From contig CAZVEV010000107.1 of the NCBI GenBank assembly GCA_964625865.1, positions 1-17,351 on the forward strand: a stretch of DNA of 17,351 nt. The letters run 5' to 3'. The position numbers and the translations under genes were made by a program. A model generated the notes under the pieces. It searched no databases. It was not told the DNA's origin and was given only the letters and a program-made list of their open reading frames with translations. How positions within the stretch are numbered: the first letter of the stretch is position 1; each line of letters opens with the position of its first letter. Positions 10,112-17,351 of this stretch are shown here, one piece after another. The DNA comes from CAZVEV01 sp964625865 (lineage in GTDB: Bacteria > Planctomycetota > Phycisphaerae > SM23-33).

Positions 10112-11557
10112 TCAGTCGGTCCTGGCTGGCGCGTCGGCGCCGGGGCGCTTGGGTCGCCCGGGTCGCTCCAGCGCCCATCCGCCGGCCAGCGCCCGGTACA
10201 GGGCTATGCGGAACTCGATCAGTTGCAGTTTCTCAAGGAGTATCGTGCGCTGCAGGCGCTGGTGCGATCGCTGCGCGTCGAGCACGCGGAGGTAGTTCTT
10301 GGCCCCGCCCATGTACTGCAGCCTCGTCTGGGCGATGGTCTGGGCCGACAGGTCGAGTTGGCGGGCCAGGGCGGCCAGGTACTCCACGTGACGCCGCTCG
10401 CGGACCAGTGCGTCCTCGACTTCCTGCAGGGCGTTCAGGACGGCCTGTCCGTACTCGGTCAGGCGCTGGTCGGTCACCGCTCGCGTGCGGTCGATCTCCG
10501 CCTGGCGCCCGCTGCCGTCCAGGATCGGCGCCGTCAGGTTCGCCGCCAGCGTCCCCAGCCAGTTGTCGAACAGGTCGCGAACCTTCGGCCCCGACGTGGA
10601 CGCCCGGGCGCTGAGGCTGATCCGCGGGTACGTGTCCGCTACCGCCGCCGCCAGCGTATGGTCAGCCGCCGCCAGCCTCAACGCCGCCGCCCGAACGTCC
10701 GGTCTGCGCCAAACCAGGTCCGCGGGCAGGCCCGTTTTCGGCAGGGCGGGCAGGGCAGGCAGGGGGCCGTCAGCGGGGGCCGTCTTGTCGGTCGGGGCCT
10801 TGCCCAGAAGCACCGCCAATTCGTGCGCCAGCACCTCGCGTCTGGCCAGCGCCAGGATCCGTTGCGATCGCGTATCGGCCAACTGCTGACGCTGCTGCAG
10901 CAGGTCTGTCGCTCCCGCCTGACGCTTGCGCATCTGGAGCGAGACGATCTCGAGCATCTTCTCGTTGGTCCGCACCTGCTCGTCCAGCAGGGTGATCTGG
11001 GCCGTGCTGTGCAGCATCGCATACCACGTCGATGCCACCCGCGCCGACAGCGTGATCGCCGCCGCGTCCAGGTCCGCTCGCGTGGCGCGCAGGTCCATCT
11101 CGGCCGCGTCCCGCGTCGAGCGGACACGCCCCCACAGGTCCAGTTCGTAGCTGACGGCCAGGCCCAGCGACAGGTCGCTGGTCGTGCTGCTGCCTCGTCC
11201 CGACCCGTCGGATCGTGATCGGGCCGCGCCGGCCTCGCCGGTCAGTGACGGGTCCAGATCGGCCCCGGCCCGGCGGGCGGTCGCCTGGGCCTGGGCCAGG
11301 CGTGCCCACGTGCCTCCCAGGTCCAGGTTGTTCGACAACGCACGGTCGATCAGGGCGCTGAGGCGCGGGTCGCCCAGCGACAGCCACCATTTGAAGTCCA
11401 CCGCCTCGATCCCCGGCTGCGAGAACGCGTCCGGCACGGCCACCGGCGGGGGGGCCTCCGGTGGGGGGGCGGCGGCCTTGCGGACGCACGAGGCGGCGCC
11501 GGCTGACAGCGTCGCCAGCAGGGCGGCCAGCAGTGATGTCGCGGTCCGAGACGTCAT
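10112..11557 (-). CDS. Outer-membrane efflux factor, NodT/TolC family lipoprotein
   Basis: This is a 481-residue protein forming the outer-membrane channel of the tripartite pump. A signal peptide ends in a possible lipobox before Cys24 (GAASC), as in NodT-type lipoproteins, followed by a Pro/Ala-rich linker. Two OEP repeats follow, about 55-255 and 280-460. Recognisable motifs are SYELDLWGRVRS (136-147) and LVWRRPDVRAA (281-291), both hallmarks of the family. The long helices are rich in Arg, Ala, Gln and Leu. The ATG at 11557 overlaps the regulator's TGA as ATGA, with AGGAG 8 bases upstream inside the regulator gene. Its place before the fusion-protein gene differs from the acrAB layout, where tolC is elsewhere, but is common in complete efflux operons. 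Confidence 0.95.
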   Translation of the reverse strand: MTSRTATSLLAALLATLSAGAASCVRKAAAPPPEAPPPVAVPDAFSQPGIEAVDFKWWLSLGDPRLSALIDRALSNNLDLGGTWARLAQAQATARRAGADLDPSLTGEAGAARSRSDGSGRGSSTTSDLSLGLAVSYELDLWGRVRSTRDAAEMDLRATRADLDAAAITLSARVASTWYAMLHSTAQITLLDEQVRTNEKMLEIVSLQMRKRQAGATDLLQQRQQLADTRSQRILALARREVLAHELAVLLGKAPTDKTAPADGPLPALPALPKTGLPADLVWRRPDVRAAALRLAAADHTLAAAVADTYPRISLSARASTSGPKVRDLFDNWLGTLAANLTAPILDGSGRQAEIDRTRAVTDQRLTEYGQAVLNALQEVEDALVRERRHVEYLAALARQLDLSAQTIAQTRLQYMGGAKNYLRVLDAQRSHQRLQRTILLEKLQLIEFRIALYRALAGGWALERPGRPKRPGADAPARTD

Positions 11558-12027
11558 TGGGCGGACTCCTGCTCTCTCGCTTCGGCAACGTAGCGTGCCA
11601 TGTTCGCCCCCATCCGTTTGAGCAGATCCAGCGCCCGGTGCTTCTCAGCCTGCGTGAAGCCCTCGGCGAGGATATCGCTGCCCCTGTCCAGCACTCGCAT
11701 GAACTCGGGCCTGGCGGCCCGGGCCTTGTCGGTAAGCATCACCCGGCGGGCCCGCCGGTCGGTCGGATCGCCCTGCCGCTCGACGTAGCCCAACCGCTCG
11801 AGCTTGCTGATCGCCCTGGCCGTCGTGCCCTTGTTGATGCCGAGTTCCCGCGTGATCTCCTCCTGGCGCATACCGTCGTTGAAGTACAGCGTCACCATGA
11901 ACAGGAACGTCCCCCTGCCCAGGCCCAGGGCCGCCAGCTCCTTGTCCATATAGATCATGCCGTGGCGATGGATAATACCCACCGCCCGGCCAAGTGATCG
12001 CTCCCTGTCGTACTCATGCTCGTTCAT
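11554..12027 (-). CDS. MarR-family transcriptional regulator of the efflux operon
   Basis: The protein has 157 residues, typical of MarR dimers. The ATG at 12027 was chosen over the open frame upstream because GGAG lies 5-6 bases before it and the N-terminus fits the family. A winged helix-turn-helix spans about 38-102: helix MRQEEITRELGINKGTTARA, recognition helix about 65-80, then the wing with DPTDRRARRVMLTD (87-100), the usual D-x-R signature. Flanking helices form the dimer interface. MarR proteins usually repress neighbouring efflux genes until a phenolic or other lipophilic ligand, or oxidation, releases them. There is no Cys in the protein, so redox sensing is unlikely. First gene of the operon; autorepression through the palindromes at 12059-12112 is likely. 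Confidence 0.95.
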   Translation of the reverse strand: MNEHEYDRERSLGRAVGIIHRHGMIYMDKELAALGLGRGTFLFMVTLYFNDGMRQEEITRELGINKGTTARAISKLERLGYVERQGDPTDRRARRVMLTDKARAARPEFMRVLDRGSDILAEGFTQAEKHRALDLLKRMGANMARYVAEAREQESAQ

Positions 12028-12058
12028 GGCGTCTCCGGTCCGCGCGAGCCATGGTGTG

Positions 12059-12072
12059 GTTGCGCGTGCAAC
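12059..12072. promoter_or_regulatory. MarR operator O1
   Basis: GTTGCGCGTGCAAC has 5-base inverted arms GTTGC/GCAAC. It lies just downstream of the predicted start of the efflux operon, where a bound repressor would block transcription. Confidence 0.65.
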
Positions 12073-12077
12073 TATAT

Positions 12078-12091
12078 CGGGAATATACCCG
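12078..12091. promoter_or_regulatory. Central palindrome between the two operators
   Basis: This 14-base sequence (CGGGAATATACCCG) is symmetric at 12 of 14 positions and contains the predicted -10. Its centre is 19-21 bases from each operator centre. It could be a third, weaker site or simply the -10 region. Confidence 0.3.
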
Positions 12092-12111
12092 CTCAATCGT
12101 TGCGCATGCAA
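12082..12111 (-). promoter_or_regulatory. Putative promoter of the efflux operon
   Basis: On the minus strand TATATT (12082-12087) is the best -10. TTGCAT (12106-12111), inside operator O2, lies 18 bases upstream and shares only TTG with the -35 consensus. The start would be near 12075, giving a leader of about 48 bases. Overlap with O1 and O2 fits simple repression. Confidence 0.45.
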
Positions 12112-12112
12112 C
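12099..12112. promoter_or_regulatory. MarR operator O2
   Basis: GTTGCGCATGCAAC differs from O1 by one base and has the same arms. The centre-to-centre distance from O1 is 40 bp, close to four helical turns, so both dimers would sit on the same DNA face. It overlaps the predicted -35. Confidence 0.65.
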
Positions 12113-12151
12113 CTTTTTGCGGACCATCCGGTCAGTGCGCATCGTTTGGCG

Positions 12152-12193
12152 GTCGATCGCCTTGTCCTGAGCGGAGTCGAAGGGCAGATCGAC
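12152..12193. repeat. Short dispersed palindromic repeat (FDSAQDK/LSxVEG type)
   Basis: Outer arms GTCGATC (12152-12158) and GATCGAC (12187-12193) enclose CTTGTCCTGAGCGGAGTCGA (12161-12180). Translations of this core give LPFDSAQDK, VLSGVEG and CPERSRR, peptides I recognise as by-products of a widespread bacterial extragenic repeat. It lies between the MarR operators and the plus-strand gene at 12289. It explains spurious reading frames across this spacer. Confidence 0.6.
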
Positions 12194-12288
12194 GTGCGGC
12201 GTTGACCTGTCGCTCATGCTTGCTTGCATTCTCGCCTGTTCCGACCGACCATGGTGCTTTGTCTCGAGGCTACTGCACGAGGTGTCCT

Positions 12289-14847
12289 ATGCTGATGCGT
12301 TTGCGTTTGAGTGTGTGCGTTGTGCTGGTGTGTGCGGCCGTCGGCTCGGCTGCGGGCGTTGGGCCTGATGGGCGGGCGCCGGTTATCGTCGCAGGCGAGA
12401 CGCTTTGCGAGTGGGCGTTTGACTCGGACGCCGCTCCATGGCGGGCGCTGCATGACTGTACGGTTTCGGCCGCCGACGGGGTGATGAAGATCGTCTCGAC
12501 GGGGACTGATCCATATCTCGCCGCGCCGTGTCGTGCGGCGGGGCCGGACGTGCTCATCACGCTTCGCGCCCGGTGCAAGACCACCGGTGAGGGGCAGTTC
12601 TTCTGGTCGACCGACCGGGCCGCGGGCTACAGCGAGAAACGGTCCAGGCACTTCGAGCTGATCCACGACGCCAAGTGGCACGACTACACCGTGCCGGTCC
12701 GCATCGCCGGGACGATGACGTCGCTGCGATTCGATCCGGGCTCGGCGGCAGGGACTGTCGAGATCGACTGGATTCGCATCCGCCGCGGAGGCCCGCATCC
12801 GCTGGGCATCGACCGCATCGAGACCGCGCCTGACCGTGTAACGTTCCGCGTGAAGAACACGTCGGGCAAGGCCATCGCCTTTGACCATGCTGGACAGACA
12901 TACTCCGTCGATGGCGGCAAGACGCGGGTCATCACGGAGATGGTTGTCGGCGAGAGGCCCTTCGATAGATGCACCGTGGTGCTGACGCCTGAAGGCCTGC
13001 CGCCGGTCCGTCACAGCGTGGTCATCTTCCGGCCGCAGGTCACCGACGAATCGATGTTCAAGACCGTGGGCAAGGGCGACTTGAAGGTCCGCATCTCTCG
13101 GGGCGGCCCCGGGGCGCGGATCGAGCGGGGAGACAAGCTGCTGGCTGTCATCGCGCCGATCCTTCGCGTGGACGGGCGGCCGCAGCGATTCGGCGTGCCG
13201 GACCCGTCGGGCGACACGATTCAGCTTCGATGCCAGGGGACCCGCGTGGGTCTGGCCGTCACGGGCGATGAGATCCGTTTCTCCGCCGAGTGCACGCGTG
13301 ACGTCGAGATAGAAGGCCCGGTCGTGCGGGCCGTAGGATCGTTGGAGCAGGGTCTGTTTGCGGGGCTGGAGTACCTGGGCAAGGGCGAGAGGTCCTCGTC
13401 CAAACTGGACATCGAGACCGACGCCCACGTGCGGATCGCGCCGAACCCGATGCTCGTGACGATGCCTCTGATGGCCTGTGTGACCGATCGCGGGACGGTG
13501 GCGATGACCTGGAAGGACATGACGCTTCGCCCCGTGTACGCCAGCCCCAACACACTGGACGGGTCGGCCGACCATCGGATGTCGCTGCGCGGCAGGAAGA
13601 TCGCCGCGACGGTTCTCGTCAAGAAGACGTCGCTGGAGGAGACGATCCTGTGGGCGGTCAAGCGCGGCGGGGGCCTGCCGCCGCTGCCCAAGGCCCCGCG
13701 GAGCGACAAGGCCCAACTGGACCTGGCGATGCGGAGCATCAACGGTCCGATCGGCGGCGAAGGCGGGTGGGGCCACTGCGCCGAAGCCAAGTGGAAGCGC
13801 CACCCCTTCGCGGACATCGTCTCGACGATCTGGCGCATCACCGGTCGCGTGCCCGAGGTCGGCCCGCTCGTTCCCGGAGGGGCGCACGTCCGCAACGACG
13901 CGAGCTTCTTCGTCACGAGCCAGGCCAAGCGCTGGCTGACGATTCGCGGGGGCGAGGTCCGACGCACCATCGCCGCCCAGCGGGCCGACGGGTCGTTCCG
14001 GTACTCGGGCAAGTATCGCAAGGGCCATTTCGAGGACACTGCCAGCGGTCATTGCGCCCGCCCGGCCGCGACGTTGCTGACCTGGGCCAAGCAGACCGGC
14101 GACGCCGACGCCCTGCGCGCGGGCGTCAAGGCCCTGGAGTACATGAAGCGCTTCCGCACGCCGCGCGGGGCCCAGACGTGGGAACTGTCGCTCCATACGC
14201 CGGACGTGCTGGCCTCGGCGTATCTCGTGCAGGCCTACGTGCTCGGCTACGAACTGACGGGCAAGAAGGACTACCTGGCCGAGGCCCGCCGCTGGGCGCT
14301 GTCGGGCCTGCCGTTTGTCTACCTCTGGTCCAACCGCCCGACGATGCTCTACGCCACCGTGCCGGTCTACGGGGCCACCAACTTCCGCGCCCCGCTGTGG
14401 ATCGGCCTGCCCGTCCAGTGGTGCGGCGGGGTTTACGCCTACGCCCTGGTGGGGCTGGCGAAGCACGACAAGACGCTCGACTGGGCGCACCTGGCGCGCG
14501 GCATTCTCATCGCAGGCCAGCAAATGCAGTATCCTGACGGCCCGCTGGTCGGCTGCCTGCCCGATATCTTCCACCTGCCCTCGCAGGGACGGGCGGGCCC
14601 GTCGATCAACCCGTGCGCGCTGGCGAGCCTGCAGTGGGCCCTGGCCGGTCGGCTCGACTCGCTGACCGTCGCCACGGACGGCAAGCAGCGGATCGTCTCC
14701 CCGCTGCCCGTGACTATCACCGACGGCCGGGCCCGCATCGAAGGGCGTAAGGGCCTGACATACCAGGTCATTGTCGACGGCAAGCGCGTGGTAACCATCG
14801 AGTCGCGCGGCGTGGATGAGTTGGATCTGGACGATAGCGGTAACTGA
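12289..14847 (+). CDS. Large secreted protein: carbohydrate-binding-like domain plus alpha-alpha toroid
   Basis: The protein has 852 residues. The ATG at 12289 follows GAGGTG at 4 bases and begins a signal peptide (about 1-22). The frame is open far upstream, but that part crosses operators and a repeat and is not coding. Residues about 38-167 resemble a jelly-roll carbohydrate-binding module (CEWAFDSDAAPW, TGTDPYLAAP, WHDYTVPVR, EIDWIRIRRG). About 170-250 look like a small Ig-like domain and 258-460 are beta-rich. From about 472 to 790 the sequence is helical with paired-helix units, for example DTASGHCARPAATLLTWAKQ and LASAYLVQAYVLGYELTGKK, resembling six-hairpin glycosidase/lyase toroids. 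A beta tail ends it. A glycan lyase or hydrolase role is inference; I cannot place a catalytic residue. The Kelch-like gene follows 15 bases later. A TTGACC at 12202-12207 lacks a good -10. Confidence 0.88.
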   Translation: MLMRLRLSVCVVLVCAAVGSAAGVGPDGRAPVIVAGETLCEWAFDSDAAPWRALHDCTVSAADGVMKIVSTGTDPYLAAPCRAAGPDVLITLRARCKTTGEGQFFWSTDRAAGYSEKRSRHFELIHDAKWHDYTVPVRIAGTMTSLRFDPGSAAGTVEIDWIRIRRGGPHPLGIDRIETAPDRVTFRVKNTSGKAIAFDHAGQTYSVDGGKTRVITEMVVGERPFDRCTVVLTPEGLPPVRHSVVIFRPQVTDESMFKTVGKGDLKVRISRGGPGARIERGDKLLAVIAPILRVDGRPQRFGVPDPSGDTIQLRCQGTRVGLAVTGDEIRFSAECTRDVEIEGPVVRAVGSLEQGLFAGLEYLGKGERSSSKLDIETDAHVRIAPNPMLVTMPLMACVTDRGTVAMTWKDMTLRPVYASPNTLDGSADHRMSLRGRKIAATVLVKKTSLEETILWAVKRGGGLPPLPKAPRSDKAQLDLAMRSINGPIGGEGGWGHCAEAKWKRHPFADIVSTIWRITGRVPEVGPLVPGGAHVRNDASFFVTSQAKRWLTIRGGEVRRTIAAQRADGSFRYSGKYRKGHFEDTASGHCARPAATLLTWAKQTGDADALRAGVKALEYMKRFRTPRGAQTWELSLHTPDVLASAYLVQAYVLGYELTGKKDYLAEARRWALSGLPFVYLWSNRPTMLYATVPVYGATNFRAPLWIGLPVQWCGGVYAYALVGLAKHDKTLDWAHLARGILIAGQQMQYPDGPLVGCLPDIFHLPSQGRAGPSINPCALASLQWALAGRLDSLTVATDGKQRIVSPLPVTITDGRARIEGRKGLTYQVIVDGKRVVTIESRGVDELDLDDSGN

Positions 14848-14862
14848 CTGGGAGGATCAGAC

Positions 14863-16959
14863 ATGCGACGATGGACAATCGCGGGGATGGGGCTCTGTCT
14901 CATCGCGGCCCTGGCCCCCGCGCGGTCGAAACGCCCGTATCGCCTGCCGGACGTTGACATCACGCAGCGCGTGATCTGGGGCGCCACCTGCGACGGCCCC
15001 GGCGCGAGCGGGTTGGCATTCGGAGGGCAGGACCAGCAGGCTGACGACGGTCGCCCGCACACGCGCCTGCGGCGCGACGGGACGTGGGTCGCGGTTCACG
15101 AGGAACTCCGCAAGGCCAATCCGCTCCAGCGGCTCTGCGGGCGCGTCCGCGAGGCCAGGGACCTCCAGAACAGCGCCACTGCCGTCGCGCGGAGGATCTA
15201 CTTCAAAGGCCTGTCCGCGGAAGAGCAGACCGCTCGGGTCCGCACCGAACTGGCGCCCCTGCAGCGGCGTGCCGCGAAGCAACTGGCCGACGTGACCGCC
15301 GCACTCAAGGTAACACGGGGCCTGTCGGCCTACGCTGCTTCACAGGCCACCCGGGCGCTCGGCCGCGTCGAAGCGGCGGGAAAGAGAGTCGCGGCGCTGG
15401 GCGACGGCCCGGCCCGGATCACGCCGGCGGTTATCGGGCAGATGGCCGCGGCGACGATCGACCTGGAGGTCGCCGCCGAGCATCTCGACGCCGAGCCGCC
15501 CGCAAGGGCGCTGTGTCCGATCGTCTATGACCCCCGCTCGAAGTGCTACCTCCTGTTCGGCGGCGATCACCTGGACTATCTGACCAACGACACGTGGGTC
15601 TTCGACCCGGCCGGGCCGCAGTGGCGCCGGCATCACCCGCCGGTCGCCCCGGCCCCACGGGCCAATCACACGCTGTCGGTCGGTCCCGGCGGGAAGATCG
15701 TGCTGACCGGGGGGTACACCTACTCGTCCAACACCGACTACTGCGGGGGGCAGTACATCGACATCGAGGACGGTCCGTGGACGTACGACGTAAAGGCCCG
15801 GCGCTGGACGGGGCAGGGCAAGACCCGGCCGGCGGACAGCCGCGTCTATCGTAGCGGGCCGTTCTGCCCTGAGTTCTATCTCCGCAGCCCCGTCCCGTCG
15901 GCGGCGACCACGGCCGCACGTCTGGCGAAGCTCCCAGCCAACACGTGGGTGGCGATGGTCCCGCCGCACCTGCCGCGACTGAACCGCGACTGGGGCACGG
16001 CCGTGATCGATCCGGACCGCGACGTGATCCTCCGCTTCAGCGGCGGCCACTCGGCCCATGGCGGCACGGACGTGCTGCACTACCACCTGTCGACCAACCG
16101 CTGGGAGTTGCCTTTCCCCGTGGAGTTCCCGCTCGGCCAACTCTACGCCAACACGCGATACCCCAACGGGTACAACTTCAACCGCCGCCCGTGGGTCACC
16201 GGCCATACGTACCAGAACTATGGCTACGATACGATCGGCAGGCGGATGGTCTTCGCCGGGAGGCCGAACCATTTCTACCTCTACGATCCCGCCATTGCCG
16301 ACTGGACCGGACGCGGCCCCAAGCCCAGGGGGATGGTCTACAACAGTTGCTTCTATACGATCACGACCTGCGCCACGCCTCGCGGTCTGATGGCCTGGAC
16401 GAAACTCGGAGGCCTGTTTCAATTTGACGCAAAGTCGAACCGGTGGGTCGAGATCCCGTTGACCGGCGTCAAGCTGCCCGGCGCGGTTGTGGACAACTCC
16501 ACCGTTGTCTACGACTCGAAGCGCGATCGCCTGCTGATCGCCGTCAAGGGATACGGCCGCAAGCGAATCTACGACGGACAACTCCACGCGGTCGACCTGA
16601 AGACGCGAACCGTCCGCATGCTGTCCCCGGCCGGCATGGGCGCCGCCGGCGCCATCTCGTACCTGTGCCAGATCCGCTACGACGCGGCGAACGACCTCCT
16701 GCTGGTCGGCGCCACATTGCCCCCCGGCCCCGACGGCCTGCGACGAACGCCCGCCTACGACTGTGCGACGAATCGCTGGATATCTCTCCGCATCACCGGG
16801 ACCGACCCCAGCGGCGACAAGGGGAGAAACGTCTCGCTCGGCCTGATGTACGACGCGCGTCGCAAGCTCTTCTGGGCCGTCGATACCCACAGTCGGGTCT
16901 ACGTCTTGCGCCTGGTCCCCTCCGCCGCCGACGTTCGTCCCCTGGCCGCGGCCGAGTGA
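14863..16959 (+). CDS. Exported Kelch-like beta-propeller with helical insertion
   Basis: The protein has 698 residues. The ATG at 14863 has GGAGG 7 bases upstream and lies 15 bases after the previous stop, so the two genes form an operon. A signal peptide covers about 1-20. Kelch-type blades have the usual YD...LLFGG...WVFDP...W pattern: about 37-76, 218-255, 268-316, 378-415, 455-482, 507-530, 547-588, 604-642 and 658-684. Clear examples are VYDPRSKCYLLFGGDHLDYL and VLHYHLSTNRWELPF. Between the first and second blades, about 78-212, lies a long helical segment rich in Arg, Ala and Glu that is not part of a propeller. Such propellers usually bind proteins or glycans; galactose oxidases share the fold but I see no copper-site pattern I could defend. 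Working together with the toroid protein is suggested by the tight operon. Confidence 0.9.
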   Translation: MRRWTIAGMGLCLIAALAPARSKRPYRLPDVDITQRVIWGATCDGPGASGLAFGGQDQQADDGRPHTRLRRDGTWVAVHEELRKANPLQRLCGRVREARDLQNSATAVARRIYFKGLSAEEQTARVRTELAPLQRRAAKQLADVTAALKVTRGLSAYAASQATRALGRVEAAGKRVAALGDGPARITPAVIGQMAAATIDLEVAAEHLDAEPPARALCPIVYDPRSKCYLLFGGDHLDYLTNDTWVFDPAGPQWRRHHPPVAPAPRANHTLSVGPGGKIVLTGGYTYSSNTDYCGGQYIDIEDGPWTYDVKARRWTGQGKTRPADSRVYRSGPFCPEFYLRSPVPSAATTAARLAKLPANTWVAMVPPHLPRLNRDWGTAVIDPDRDVILRFSGGHSAHGGTDVLHYHLSTNRWELPFPVEFPLGQLYANTRYPNGYNFNRRPWVTGHTYQNYGYDTIGRRMVFAGRPNHFYLYDPAIADWTGRGPKPRGMVYNSCFYTITTCATPRGLMAWTKLGGLFQFDAKSNRWVEIPLTGVKLPGAVVDNSTVVYDSKRDRLLIAVKGYGRKRIYDGQLHAVDLKTRTVRMLSPAGMGAAGAISYLCQIRYDAANDLLLVGATLPPGPDGLRRTPAYDCATNRWISLRITGTDPSGDKGRNVSLGLMYDARRKLFWAVDTHSRVYVLRLVPSAADVRPLAAAE

Positions 16960-17351
16960 CTTGTCCGATGCAGGCCCGCGGGGCCGTCCGGTCCTGGCCG
17001 GGCCCGGTAAGAAGCGCCGGTTCACCAGCAACGCCAAGGCCAACACATTCGTCGACTACGAGCGCCGCAAGGGATGGGAGTTGTAGCGGCGATAGCAGAT
17101 ATCTGACGTGCCGATCACCGCGGGGAGAAGACGCTAAGAAGCAAGCTGCATCGTACAGTGCAGCTTGCTTCTTGGCGTCTGGGCGCATGCGGATCAGGAT
17201 TCACGTACGGGCTGCGGACTACCGGCCATCCGTCACCGCCGTCTACATGTGGCGGCCGCCGATGGCGATCTCCCGTTCGCCTTTCTCTTCGCGATTGGTA
17301 ACCGTTCAGGTCCATTGGGGCCTGTGATTCTTCTCTGACGGGGCAGCGCAT
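16960..17351. other. Right-edge region without a convincing gene
   Basis: No reading frame here has a ribosome binding site plus protein-like composition. Positions 17003-17083 on the plus strand, ending at TAG 17084-17086, read PGKKRRFTSNAKANTFVDYE and then RRKGWEL, with G or C in nearly all third positions. This looks like the C-terminal end of a lost gene, but no start is visible and the family is not recognised. A large hairpin occupies 17130-17179. The remainder to the window edge shows nothing I can name; the minus-strand frame running in from 17351 is rich in Arg and looks like a shadow. Confidence 0.5.
17130..17179. repeat. Long hairpin, repeat element or terminator
   Basis: The left arm 17130-17150 and right arm 17159-17179 are complementary over 21 bases with a single T-G pair; the loop is 8 bases. 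It begins 170 bases after the Kelch-like gene. No clean T run follows on the plus strand, and TCTTCTCC follows on the minus strand. The right arm recurs at 4002-4022 (20 of 21), so a mobile or dispersed repeat is more likely than a plain terminator. Confidence 0.7.

Noticed and set aside
9521..11218. A 565-codon plus-strand frame across the fusion-protein and outer-membrane-factor genes
   Set aside because: It spans two well-supported genes of the opposite strand and has shadow-like composition.
12202..12230. Promoter for the toroid gene from TTGACC at 12202-12207
   Set aside because: The -35 is good, but no acceptable -10 lies at 16-18 bases; the candidates match only 3 of 6 bases.
12016..12288. 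N-terminal extension of the toroid protein upstream of 12289
   Set aside because: The extension would pass through the MarR operators and a dispersed repeat, and would bury the signal peptide; the ATG at 12289 has a ribosome binding site.
12214..14574. A 786-codon minus-strand frame opposite the toroid gene
   Set aside because: Arg/Ala/Asp/His-rich composition without domains, no ribosome binding site, and a signal-peptide-bearing gene with good context on the other strand.
17243..17305. Minus-strand frame reading TVTNREEKGEREIAIGGRHM before a TAG
   Set aside because: It looks mildly protein-like but is only 20 codons, is preceded by an in-frame TGA and has no start; not enough to call a gene.

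Overview
The window is GC-rich DNA with densely packed genes. It looks like a member of the Planctomycetota, most likely a Phycisphaerae-type bacterium; this is inferred from gene content, not from a marker gene. The pointers are two exported proteins with PEP-CTERM anchors ending in R-R-R-R(-K), several large secreted proteins of toroid, beta-propeller and discoidin-like architecture, and short palindromic intergenic repeats of kinds I associate with Planctomycetota/Verrucomicrobiota genomes. I see no rRNA, tRNA, CRISPR array, transposase or phage gene.

Layout. (1) 1-617, minus: 5' part of an exported protein with two zinc ribbons, a Pro-Lys linker and the start of an alpha/alpha toroid domain; it runs off the left edge. 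(2) 618-877: its putative promoter, two inverted copies of a palindromic repeat, and a terminator for the next gene. (3) 878-2269, minus: PEP-CTERM protein with tandem discoidin-like modules and its own promoter. (4) 2537-3910, minus: exported BNR_4-type beta-propeller, related in fold to some polysaccharide lyases. (5) 4183-5586, plus: second PEP-CTERM protein, built from two copies of one ~200-residue unit, behind a good sigma70-like promoter. (6) 12027 down to 5583, minus: a compact tripartite efflux operon (MarR regulator, NodT-type outer-membrane factor, membrane fusion protein, RND permease) with two ATGA stop/start overlaps; its promoter carries two 14-bp palindromic operators 40 bp apart. 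(7) 12289-16959, plus: two-gene operon for a large secreted protein with a carbohydrate-binding-like domain and an alpha/alpha toroid, then a Kelch-like propeller with a helical insertion. (8) 16960-17351: no convincing gene; a possible gene relic and a 21-bp-stem hairpin, one arm of which recurs at 4002-4022.

How it fits together. The flanking genes point to a surface- and polysaccharide-oriented lifestyle: propellers and toroids of glycan-active fold families beside cell-surface proteins probably processed by an exosortase. The central block is a self-contained, probably autorepressed efflux pump. The least understood parts are the toroid/Kelch pair, the exported zinc-ribbon protein, and a short leader motif shared by the two PEP-CTERM genes. 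Functions given for these are inferences from sequence reading only; no database search was possible.
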